Shown: positions 6,533-11,911 of the stretch, one piece after another
Layout: each line of letters starts with the position of its first letter
How positions within the stretch are numbered: the stretch's first letter is position 1
Assembly: GCA_964557565.1 (NCBI GenBank)
Contig: CAZLAH010000008.1
Location: forward strand, 1 to 28,379
Reading direction: 5' to 3'
DNA: 28,379 nucleotides
From: UBA5232 sp964557565
GTDB lineage: Bacteria > Patescibacteriota > Dojkabacteria > SC72
Notes under the pieces: generated by a model
Seen by the model: only the letters and a program-made list of their open reading frames with translations
What the model was told of the DNA's origin: nothing
The model's database searches: none
Made by a program: the position numbers and the translations under genes

Positions 6533-6712
6533 ATGAAAACACCATGTAAAGATGCCTCAGGCAATGCAGTATATGGATTAGGATTCATAGGAGCTGCAAT
6601 ATATTACATATCAACAGCTACTACATTCTGGATGGGAGTATTAGGATTCTTAAAAGCAATAGTATGGCCAGCATTCATGGTATATGAGCTTTTGAGATTT
6701 TTGTTAGGATAA
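6533..6712 (+). CDS. Small membrane protein (59 aa, two hydrophobic helices)
   Basis: After a short polar start (MKTPCKDASGNAVYG) the protein has two hydrophobic segments, roughly LGFIGAAIYYISTATTFW (16-33) and MGVLGFLKAIVWPAFMVYELL (34-54), and ends FLLG. It is almost certainly an integral membrane miniprotein. The loop between segments is minimal, so it may form a tight hairpin or one long bent helix. I chose the ATG at 6533 over an in-frame TTG at 6503. The sequence before it is AT-rich without a clear Shine-Dalgarno. It is divergent from the tiny-ORF group and convergent with the guanylate-kinase-like gene. Function unknown. Confidence 0.65.
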   Translation: MKTPCKDASGNAVYGLGFIGAAIYYISTATTFWMGVLGFLKAIVWPAFMVYELLRFLLG

Positions 6713-6749
6713 ACTTCACTTTCACTACAGAAGAAGAACAATATCTTGC

Positions 6750-7487
6750 CTATCTATACCTTTTAAGTAAGTACTTAAAAGATTCAACTGCTTGATCCAA
6801 TCCAGAAGTACCATTCACATTTGGTTTCCTGCTATTGTGAATAAAGAAATTGATATTCTTTTTATACATATCAATCGTTTCCACATCTTCCTTAAATCTT
6901 TTTATAGCTTGATCTTCGTTCTCTCCCCCTCTAGAAAGAATAGCATTAAATACCTGCTCCCAATTATCTGGCATAACCCCTATAGATATTGGTTGGAAAC
7001 CATACTTTGGCAAGATACCATTTAAAGTAATAACACCTTTAATATCAGTTCTAATAACTGGTATTCCCTCACCATCTTTTTGTAAAGAAGAAAAAGGCAA
7101 TCCATACAAATTCCCATAATGAACATCATGCTCTATTAGTGAATACTCTTTTACTAAATTATTGAAATACTCATCCTCAGTTTCATTCTCTCTTCTTTTC
7201 CTCATCCAAATATATGCATTCTCTGGTTCGTTGTTCTTCACCCTTCTTTCCCTCGAAACTGCAGTTACAACATGATATGCATTACCATCTTTCAAAGAAG
7301 GTAGTAGCACACTATCTTTACCACTACCCGAGAATCCAGTAAGAAGAATAACTGGACTTAAAAGGGGATCTTTTTCTACATTGATATTTGTATATACATT
7401 TGGATATGGAGATTCTAAGTGTTCAAAAAAATCAGTAATTGGTACTTGTGCATCTAAATCTTTCGGTTGTACATTTTCGGTTTCCAT
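6750..7487 (-). CDS. Guanylate-kinase-like P-loop protein (245 aa)
   Basis: Residues 46-59 read VILLTGFSGSGKDS, a Walker A loop with the GxSGxGK form used by guanylate kinases. The next segment YHVVTAVSRERRVKNNEPENAYIW parallels the kinase region for guanine binding (VSaTTRpPRxgEvdGvdYhF), and later YGLPFSSLQKDGEGIPVIRTDIKGVITLN parallels YGT....v......G..vil.iD..G. It therefore looks like a divergent guanylate-kinase-fold protein with a 45-residue N-terminal extension. Key GMP-contact residues differ, so a standard GMP kinase role is uncertain. I chose the ATG at 7487 over an upstream TTG: TGGTATAAT (TATAAT at 7499-7494) ends 6 bases before it, implying leaderless mRNA. Confidence 0.65.
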   Translation of the reverse strand: METENVQPKDLDAQVPITDFFEHLESPYPNVYTNINVEKDPLLSPVILLTGFSGSGKDSVLLPSLKDGNAYHVVTAVSRERRVKNNEPENAYIWMRKRRENETEDEYFNNLVKEYSLIEHDVHYGNLYGLPFSSLQKDGEGIPVIRTDIKGVITLNGILPKYGFQPISIGVMPDNWEQVFNAILSRGGENEDQAIKRFKEDVETIDMYKKNINFFIHNSRKPNVNGTSGLDQAVESFKYLLKRYR

Positions 7488-7493
7488 ACACAA

Positions 7494-7502
7494 ATTATAC
7501 CA
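7494..7502 (-). promoter_or_regulatory. Extended -10 box of the guanylate-kinase-like gene
   Basis: TGGTATAAT on the minus strand (TATAAT at 7499-7494) is followed by 6 bases and then the ATG at 7487. The expected transcription start falls at or next to the start codon. It lies 30 bases from the divergent TATAAT of the first orphan cassette. Confidence 0.6.
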
Positions 7503-7522
7503 AATATATATTTTAAAATCTT

Positions 7523-7562
7523 CCCATAGTATAATCCAATGTTCATTAACAAGTCAGTTATG
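7523..7562 (+). promoter_or_regulatory. Cassette 1 promoter and 5' box (TAGTATAAT-N15-AAGTCAGT)
   Basis: CCCATAGTATAAT ends at 7535, followed after exactly 15 bases by AAGTCAGT (7551-7558), then T and ATG (7560-7562). The same layout recurs at 8397-8436 with the same spacing. The 15-base spacers agree at 10 positions, including GTTC. The expected start of transcription is near 7542, so AAGTCAGT would sit about 10 bases inside the mRNA. The upstream ATG is followed directly by TAA, a start-stop ORF. The leader to the main gene is about 90 bases. Confidence 0.7.
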
Positions 7563-7632
7563 TAAAGATACAAAAATACTCGAACTTTCCACACCAACGA
7601 TATCAGACCCAAACTATAGTAAAGGAGTTAAA

Positions 7633-8304
7633 ATGAGAACAGAAGGTATTATTAGAAGATTCAAAGAGATAAAGAAGTATACAAACATATACATGACAAT
7701 GGCATTAGGCGAATTTAAGAGAGAAAGAAAGTTAAGAATTTTCCTCTCAAGAATGAGGAACGATAAGTTCTTTGAAACTTGCATAGAGAATGCAAGTCTC
7801 ATCCATTCCGATCCTAGAGCTAGAAACAATGTATGGAACTTCGGTGCTGATACAGGAACTGTGTACGAAAGCGTCTTTGTAGCTGTAGAAACTCAAGCTT
7901 CTAAAGAAATTAATAGACTTTGGGAGAAACTTTTCATTGCAGAAGAAGTTTTTGACCTCCAGATGCTTCTAGTCAAAACAGAACATACTTCTTTAGAAGC
8001 GTTTTTGGAGAAAAAGTTCTGGAGAGGCAAAAACGCTATCACCGAATGTAATACATATCTATTTGGTTTCAGAACTGCAAAAGAAATACATGTAATGAAT
8101 ATCGATGATTCAAAAAGGAAATTTGGATACACATTGTATTTTAAATATCCTAAACCAAGGGAAGTTCTCAATTTTTTTGAAGAAGGTGGGATTTTCAACA
8201 ATTCTAACTACAAGATTTCCATGAATGAGATCCCTGGAGAAAAGGAAGCAACTATAATGATGTCCTGTGAATACATGTATCTGAAGATCGTGATTAAAGA
8301 GTAA
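7633..8304 (+). CDS. Orphan protein of cassette 1 (223 aa)
   Basis: I recognise no family. The protein is soluble-looking, charged and rich in aromatic residues, with no signal peptide, membrane span or cysteine motif. The first 60 residues are basic (IIRRFKEIKKYTNIY, FKRERKLRIFLSRMRNDKF) and the remainder is mixed alpha/beta in appearance, ending MMSCEYMYLKIVIKE. The frame is open upstream to 7381, but the ATG at 7633 is preferred: AAAGGAG ends 5 bases before it and the promoter at 7530 excludes earlier starts. The gene lies in a cassette with the same 5' box and 3' stem-loop as its neighbour. A faint match of C-terminal segments (LYFKYPKPREVLNFF here, LNFTYIFPEDLAEF there) may hint at common ancestry, but I would not rely on it. 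Confidence 0.75.
   Translation: MRTEGIIRRFKEIKKYTNIYMTMALGEFKRERKLRIFLSRMRNDKFFETCIENASLIHSDPRARNNVWNFGADTGTVYESVFVAVETQASKEINRLWEKLFIAEEVFDLQMLLVKTEHTSLEAFLEKKFWRGKNAITECNTYLFGFRTAKEIHVMNIDDSKRKFGYTLYFKYPKPREVLNFFEEGGIFNNSNYKISMNEIPGEKEATIMMSCEYMYLKIVIKE
7777..7797 (+). repeat. Perfect inverted repeat inside cassette 1 gene (8 bp arms)
   Basis: ACTTGCAT and ATGCAAGT flank a 5-base loop (AGAGA); two more outer pairs form after one A/C mismatch. It would make a stable hairpin in the mRNA. Confidence 0.7.
7998..8037 (+). repeat. Perfect inverted repeat inside cassette 1 gene (10 bp arms)
   Basis: AGCGTTTTTG (7998-8007) and CAAAAACGCT (8028-8037) are exact reverse complements separated by 20 bases. 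A 10-bp perfect stem in coding sequence is unusual at this base composition. Confidence 0.7.
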
Positions 8305-8309
8305 GCATA

Positions 8310-8365
8310 ACTGACTTGACCAAGGGGGCACATATGTGTCAACACAGTGTCCTCTTGGAAAAGTC
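8310..8365 (+). repeat. 56-base 3' stem-loop element, copy 1
   Basis: The element starts 5 bases after the cassette 1 stop codon. Reading inward: ACT, GACTT, GA, a 12-base arm CCAAGGGGGCAC, ATA, then TGTG-TCAA-CACA, the second arm GTGTCCTCTTGG, AA and AAGTC. GACTT pairs with AAGTC, the 12-base arms pair throughout with two G-U pairs, and TGTG/CACA closes a TCAA tetraloop. It is 55/56 identical to the copy at 9175-9230, with similarity stopping at its edges. No T-tract follows, so it is not a standard intrinsic terminator. Its first eight bases (ACTGACTT) are the reverse complement of the 5' AAGTCAGT box. Confidence 0.85.
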
Positions 8366-8396
8366 ATATTTTCATAGGTATAGAATTAGCGCCAAC

Positions 8397-8436
8397 CCTA
8401 TAGTATAATGTAAGGTTCTTTAAAAAGTCAGTAATG
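8397..8436 (+). promoter_or_regulatory. Cassette 2 promoter and 5' box (TAGTATAAT-N15-AAGTCAGT)
   Basis: CCTATAGTATAAT ends at 8409 and AAGTCAGT follows at 8425-8432, again exactly 15 bases later, then A and ATG (8434-8436). The upstream ATG opens a seven-codon frame (MQKGEKR) whose TGA at 8455-8457 overlaps the main ATG at 8454 as ATGA. Its codons contain the Shine-Dalgarno AAGGAG of the main gene. Such an arrangement could couple translation of the two frames. Confidence 0.7.
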
Positions 8437-8453
8437 CAAAAAGGAGAGAAGAG

Positions 8454-9164
8454 ATGAGCACTATATATCAAACAATTGCTTTCGCAAAAACTATTGGAGG
8501 ATTTCTAGATTTACCAGTACATGTAACAATAATAAATACAGACCATCAAAGAAGAGAAGCAAATCAAAGCTGTTGGATAACAGAAAAGACTTCGGTCATT
8601 AACCGGATGAAGTCTTTAGGAGAGGTACAAGAGCTCGAAAAGGAAAAAAGCAATTCCTCAGATAGAATTTTTGGTCAACAAATTGGTACAAAAAGAAAAG
8701 AAATAATAATAGCTGCAAGCTGTAACAATAATATTCTAGGATATATCCTAGAACAAATTCTTCTTTGGTACGAAGAAGTTGGAAATATATATTTTCACAA
8801 CTACTGTGAAAATCATCAAACACAGAAAGGGTACTACGACAACAAATTTCGAGATGAGGAAGCAAACAAAACAGAAGCTATAATTCCGAGAGATGAGGAA
8901 TATACAACATATATACCTCTGAAAGGAAACATTTTTAAGAAACATACCTTCTATCCAAGTTTAGGAAAGAAATGTGAATTAAATTTTACATATATCTTCC
9001 CCGAAGATCTTGCAGAATTCATCTGTAATAGTGAGAAAGCAAGATCTCTTGGTATAAAATACCAAAAGAAAGAAGGAAAGATTGTATCAATAAAAATTCC
9101 TAATTTAGGAAAAGACCTTTCAATTACAATATCTCCAGTATGGAGAGACCCGAGAAGAACATAA
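8454..9164 (+). CDS. Orphan protein of cassette 2 (236 aa)
   Basis: I recognise no family. The protein is hydrophilic and Glu/Lys/Asn-rich, with no signal peptide or clear membrane span; two segments (KEIIIAASCNNNILGYILEQILLWYEEV and LNFTYIFPEDLAEFI) look like a buried core. A short repeat RDEEAN / RDEEYT (around residues 137 and 150) corresponds to a direct DNA repeat. The Shine-Dalgarno AAGGAG lies 7 bases before the ATG. The gene has the same 5' box and 3' stem-loop as cassette 1. Its coding sequence contains several long perfect inverted repeats, listed separately, which suggests selection on RNA or single-stranded DNA structure as well as on protein. Cellular role unknown. Confidence 0.75.
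   Translation: MSTIYQTIAFAKTIGGFLDLPVHVTIINTDHQRREANQSCWITEKTSVINRMKSLGEVQELEKEKSNSSDRIFGQQIGTKRKEIIIAASCNNNILGYILEQILLWYEEVGNIYFHNYCENHQTQKGYYDNKFRDEEANKTEAIIPRDEEYTTYIPLKGNIFKKHTFYPSLGKKCELNFTYIFPEDLAEFICNSEKARSLGIKYQKKEGKIVSIKIPNLGKDLSITISPVWRDPRRT
8585..8617 (+). repeat. Inverted repeat inside cassette 2 gene (9 bp arms, nested hairpin)
   Basis: AAAGACTTC (8585-8593) and GAAGTCTTT (8609-8617) are exact reverse complements. The 15-base loop can form an inner GGT/ACC pairing. The arms contain the same GACTT/AAGTC pentamer that closes the 56-base element. Confidence 0.7.
8734..8753 (+). repeat. Perfect 20-base palindrome inside cassette 2 gene
   Basis: The half-sites TTCTAGGATA and TATCCTAGAA abut with no spacer. 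A 20-base perfect palindrome is expected by chance well under once in a gene of this size; it could be a protein-binding dyad or a structural element. Confidence 0.75.
8791..8813 (+). repeat. Inverted repeat inside cassette 2 gene (9 bp arms, 5-base loop)
   Basis: ATTTTCACA (8791-8799) and TGTGAAAAT (8805-8813) flank the loop ACTAC. The short loop makes this a good mRNA hairpin. Confidence 0.7.
9005..9065 (+). repeat. Two neighbouring inverted repeats near the end of cassette 2 gene
   Basis: AGATCTTGC (9005-9013) pairs with GCAAGATCT (9039-9047), 9 bp across 25 bases. Directly after it, TTGGTAT (9049-9055) pairs with ATACCAA (9059-9065) around an AAA loop. A further odd palindrome, TTCCTAA-T-TTAGGAA, lies at 9097-9111. 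Confidence 0.65.
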
Positions 9165-9174
9165 ATTGCATTTT

Positions 9175-9230
9175 ACTGACTTGACCAAGAGGGCACATAT
9201 GTGTCAACACAGTGTCCTCTTGGAAAAGTC
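9175..9230 (+). repeat. 56-base 3' stem-loop element, copy 2
   Basis: Starts 10 bases after the cassette 2 stop codon. It is identical to copy 1 except for A instead of G at 9190, in the 12-base arm (CCAAGAGGGCAC). The change turns a G-U pair into A-U, so the stem is kept in both copies. Flanking sequence on both sides is unrelated between copies. It is followed at once by CCCATATAAT (TATAAT at 9234-9239), which may serve as the promoter of the next gene. Confidence 0.85.
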
Positions 9231-9303
9231 CCATATAATAAAATCTCTTGCTATTTCTCCACTTAAAACATATAGTGTACCAATTAAACATATCAATATT
9301 ACT

Positions 9304-9924
9304 ATGAGAACATTCTCAAACGACCGATTTACAGGAAGAAGAAACAGTGGTGGATTTGGAGGTAGAAGATCAGAAAAACCAACTATGTATGACGCTGTAT
9401 GTGACAGATGTGGAAAAGATTGCCAAGTACCATTTAGACCATCTGGAAATAAACCTGTGTACTGTAGCAATTGTTTCGAGAAAGAAGGTAATGGTGATTC
9501 TAGAGGATCACGAAGTTTTGGTAGATCCGAAAGAAGAAATGATTTTGGAAGATCTAGTGACAGAAAGATGTTTTCTGCTGTATGTGATAACTGTGGTAAG
9601 GATTGTGAAGTACCATTTAAACCAAGTTCTGACAAACCAATATACTGTAGTAAGTGTTTTGAGGATTTAGCTCCAAAGAGAGATGACAGAAACGACCGAC
9701 CAAGAGAAAGATCTGGAGGTAATGATAACGGGCTATTGAAAGCTCAATTAGAAGGAATAAATGAGAAATTGGATAGATTGATATACTTACTCGCTCCTAA
9801 AGAGAAAGTTGAAAAAAAAGCAGTAAAACCAGAAGAGAAAAAAGAACCTAAAACTAAGAAAGTAGCTGTTAAGAAGAAAGCTACAACTAAAGTTTTGAAG
9901 AAGGAAATTCTGCCTCCACTCTAG
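9304..9924 (+). CDS. Zinc-binding protein with two CxxC-x17-CxxC domains (206 aa)
   Basis: Two copies of a zinc-ribbon-like unit: residues 33/36 and 54/57 (CDRCGKDCQVPFRP...YCSNCF), and residues 94/97 and 115/118 (CDNCGKDCEVPFKP...YCSKCF), each with exactly 17 residues between pairs. This matches the CxxC-x17-CxxC zinc-binding family common in CPR bacteria. The N-terminus and the linkers are Arg/Gly/Ser-rich (RTFSNDRFTGRRNSGGFGG), as in nucleic-acid-binding proteins. A short helix (LLKAQLEGINEKLDRLIYLL, 148-167) could be a coiled coil, and the last 35 residues are Lys/Glu/Ala-rich and basic. RNA or DNA binding is likely but inferred. The ATG at 9304 is the first methionine in the domain-containing part; the frame is open further upstream through the stem-loop, which is unlikely to be coding. 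Confidence 0.8.
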   Translation: MRTFSNDRFTGRRNSGGFGGRRSEKPTMYDAVCDRCGKDCQVPFRPSGNKPVYCSNCFEKEGNGDSRGSRSFGRSERRNDFGRSSDRKMFSAVCDNCGKDCEVPFKPSSDKPIYCSKCFEDLAPKRDDRNDRPRERSGGNDNGLLKAQLEGINEKLDRLIYLLAPKEKVEKKAVKPEEKKEPKTKKVAVKKKATTKVLKKEILPPL

Positions 9925-9937
9925 GATAGATATACTG

Positions 9938-9943
9938 TATAAT
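9938..9943 (+). promoter_or_regulatory. -10 box (TATAAT) of the uracil-DNA glycosylase gene
   Basis: TATAAT ends 8 bases before the ATG at 9952, so the mRNA would have at most a one- or two-base leader. The preceding gene ends at 9924, giving this gene its own promoter. Confidence 0.55.
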
Positions 9944-9951
9944 CCTTTACT

Positions 9952-10563
9952 ATGAAAACTGATTTTTCCTCTCTCAAAGAGATACACGAATACTATGCAG
10001 TAAATAATAGCTGTGGATTAAAGAAAAGTGCTACTCAACCAGTATATGAAATAACTCCACCATCATCCGGAATACTCTTCATAGGAGAAGCTCCTGGGAA
10101 AAATGAAGATCTACAAGGAAGACCCTTTGTAGGAGCTGCTGGTAAATTCCTGAATGAATTACTCAATACCATAGGATATACAAGAGAGGATGTATATGTA
10201 ACAAATATAGTTAAATACAGACCTCCAGAAAACAGAGACCCAAGTGATGAAGAAAAAGACTCTTGTAGAGTATGGTTAAATGCTGAATTACTATTCATAA
10301 AACCTAAGGTCATTGTTACACTTGGAAGGCATGCATTGGGAAGATTTGTACCAAACGTAAGCATATCAATATCACATGGTGAAATATTTGAACATCCAAC
10401 AGGAATACCAGTATTTGCAATGTACCATCCTGCAGCAACACTGTACAACCCTAATCTAAGGAAGGATTTAGCTAAAGACTTTAGTAAACTTAAAAAATTC
10501 CTTGATTCAGATAAACCTTCCCCTGCGAAGAAAAAAGCTATTGATGATATATTAAAATTATAA
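9952..10563 (+). CDS. Family-4 uracil-DNA glycosylase lacking two Fe-S cysteines
   Basis: Removes uracil from DNA to start base-excision repair. The family-4 motifs are clear: GEAPGKNEDLQGRPFVGAAG (45-64), VTNIVKYRPPENRDP (83-97), LGRHALGRF (124-132) and YHPAATLYNP (158-167). Length (203 aa) is normal. Classical members bind a 4Fe-4S cluster with four cysteines: an N-terminal CxxC, one in KCRPP and one 16 residues later. Here only two remain, Cys21 and Cys105. The first CxxC cysteine is Asn18, and KCRPP is KYRPP (Tyr89). The active-site motifs are intact, so it is probably an active glycosylase that has lost or changed the cluster. The DUF554 gene follows 9 bases later. Confidence 0.88.
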   Translation: MKTDFSSLKEIHEYYAVNNSCGLKKSATQPVYEITPPSSGILFIGEAPGKNEDLQGRPFVGAAGKFLNELLNTIGYTREDVYVTNIVKYRPPENRDPSDEEKDSCRVWLNAELLFIKPKVIVTLGRHALGRFVPNVSISISHGEIFEHPTGIPVFAMYHPAATLYNPNLRKDLAKDFSKLKKFLDSDKPSPAKKKAIDDILKL

Positions 10564-10572
10564 TTACATACC

Positions 10573-11259
10573 ATGGTACTACCCTTAGGAACATTAATTA
10601 ATGTAGGAACTGTTGTAGTAGGAAGTTGCATAGGACTATTTGTAAGAGAAAAACTTCCTGAGAAATACAAAAAGATTATATTCCAAGGTATAGGACTCTT
10701 TACCATAGCTCTTGGACTTTCAATGGTATTACCAATACCAAATCCATTAATCATCATATTCTCAATACTCATTGGAGGAATAATTGGAGTATTCCTTAAG
10801 GTAGAGGAACGATTGGACAATCTCTCAACTGCCATTAAGAACAAACTTAAACTAAAAGACTCTCAATTTAATGAAGGACTAATAACTGCATTCCTCATCT
10901 TTTGTATAGGATCAATGACTATACTTGGTGCAATAAATGAAGGAATTAAAGGAGATAATAGCTTACTCATTACCAAATCTGTATTAGATGGATTCACATC
11001 CATAGCACTCTCCTCTACCTTCGGTATCGGTGTCCTCTTCTCTACAATCCCTATGCTCATATTCCAAGGAGGATTAACAATACTAGCTTCATTCTTTGGT
11101 AATTTCTTTACAGAATCATTAATACAATACCTCGCATGTACAGGAGGTATACTGATTGTTGGAATAGGGATAAATTTGCTAGAGCTTAAAAAGATATCCG
11201 TTCTAAATCTCCTACCATCCTTAATAGTTGTAGTAATACTTTTTCTACTTTTTGTCTAA
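10573..11259 (+). CDS. DUF554 family membrane protein
   Basis: A 228-residue multi-pass membrane protein. The opening MVLPLGTLINVGTVVVGSCIGLFV, the following GIGLFTIALGLSMVLP and IIIFSILIGGIIGVFLKVEERLD, and the later GSMTILGAINEGI and FTSIALSSTFGIGVLFSTIPMLIFQGGLTI are characteristic of DUF554. About six or seven hydrophobic helices can be counted. Transport activity is suspected for the family but not established here. It follows the uracil-DNA glycosylase by 9 bases without its own Shine-Dalgarno, so it is likely on the same mRNA; the pairing need not mean a shared function. Its end overlaps the convergent NDK gene by 15 bases. Confidence 0.85.
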   Translation: MVLPLGTLINVGTVVVGSCIGLFVREKLPEKYKKIIFQGIGLFTIALGLSMVLPIPNPLIIIFSILIGGIIGVFLKVEERLDNLSTAIKNKLKLKDSQFNEGLITAFLIFCIGSMTILGAINEGIKGDNSLLITKSVLDGFTSIALSSTFGIGVLFSTIPMLIFQGGLTILASFFGNFFTESLIQYLACTGGILIVGIGINLLELKKISVLNLLPSLIVVVILFLLFV

Positions 11260-11862
11260 ATGATCCCAACCTTCATCATAGAAAATCTTCTCTACACCTG
11301 TCTCATAATCACTACATAATTCTGATTCCTTAAACCATATCTTCAATTCTCTCTCAGCATTCTCTACAGAATCGGACGCATGTAGCATAGTTCTAGTAGA
11401 TCTTGAAATATAGTCAGCTAAAGCATAGGTATCAAGAGAGTAATCATCCCTGATTGTACCAATATCACTATCTGCTGGGCTTGCACTTCCTAAGACCTTT
11501 CTAACTTGAGTAACAACTCCAAAACCTTCTAAAACAATAGCTATGATTGGACCACAAGTTAAATAGTCTATATTTCTCTGCCTAATGATTTTACCTCTCT
11601 CTAAAGAATTCCAACTTGTTACATCCTCTCCCCTTGCAATAGCGCCCTTCTTTGCTTTCTCTCCAGTCTCTATCAAATATCCTTCATCATCAGAATAGTG
11701 CTTGCCTACTTGCTCTTTAGTAGCACTTAACATCTTCATCCCAATTATCTTGAATCCTTTTCTTTCGAATCTGGAAATAATCTCACCAACTATCTGTCTT
11801 TGAAGAACATCTGGTTTCATCAAAAGTAATGTTCTCTCTGTAGCTATCTTTGGTCTGTTCAT
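11245..11862 (-). CDS. ndk: Nucleoside diphosphate kinase, long form (205 aa)
   Basis: Transfers the gamma phosphate from NTPs to NDPs through a phosphohistidine. The start is ERTLLLMKPDVLQRQIVGEIISRFERKGFKIIGMKM, the classic NDK opening. The catalytic segment is TMLHASDSVENAERELKIWF with His161. Standard bacterial NDK is about 135-150 aa; this one is longer because of a segment at about residues 62-105 (TGEKAKKGAIARGEDVTSWN and the following residues up to CGPIIAIV) and a C-terminal tail. Similar long forms occur in archaea and CPR. It is divergent from Elp3 with a 49-base shared upstream region, and converges with DUF554. A TATTAT on the minus strand near 11888 may be its -10 box. Confidence 0.9.
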   Translation of the reverse strand: MNRPKIATERTLLLMKPDVLQRQIVGEIISRFERKGFKIIGMKMLSATKEQVGKHYSDDEGYLIETGEKAKKGAIARGEDVTSWNSLERGKIIRQRNIDYLTCGPIIAIVLEGFGVVTQVRKVLGSASPADSDIGTIRDDYSLDTYALADYISRSTRTMLHASDSVENAERELKIWFKESELCSDYETGVEKIFYDEGWDHLDKK

Positions 11863-11911
11863 GTAGCAAGTATGTTTAAAATGTTAGATAATACAAGCAT
11901 ATCAAATAAAT

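Noticed and set aside
7381..7632. N-terminal extension of the first orphan gene to 7381
   Set aside because: The extension would cover the divergent guanylate-kinase-like gene and the TATAAT at 7530; the ATG at 7633 has a good Shine-Dalgarno.
8310..8365. Stem-loop as ordinary intrinsic terminator
   Set aside because: The stem is long and GC-containing, but it is followed by AAAAGTC and no T-run, and neither copy shows one within 10 bases.
8310..9230. The 56-base repeats as integron attC sites
   Set aside because: Size and imperfect palindrome are suggestive, but the required R boxes (RYYYAAC and GTTRRRY) are absent, no integrase is present, and each cassette has its own promoter.
8310..9230. 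Two repeats read as a short CRISPR array
   Set aside because: Only two copies, more than 800 bases apart with a full gene between them, and no cas genes.
9166..9303. N-terminal extension of the CxxC zinc protein through the stem-loop
   Set aside because: The frame is open only by chance through the 56-base repeat; the same repeat after the other gene is non-coding.
10035..10844. 269-codon minus-strand frame across the uracil-DNA glycosylase and DUF554 genes
   Set aside because: It runs antisense to two genes with unmistakable family motifs; the long open frame is a by-product of codon bias.
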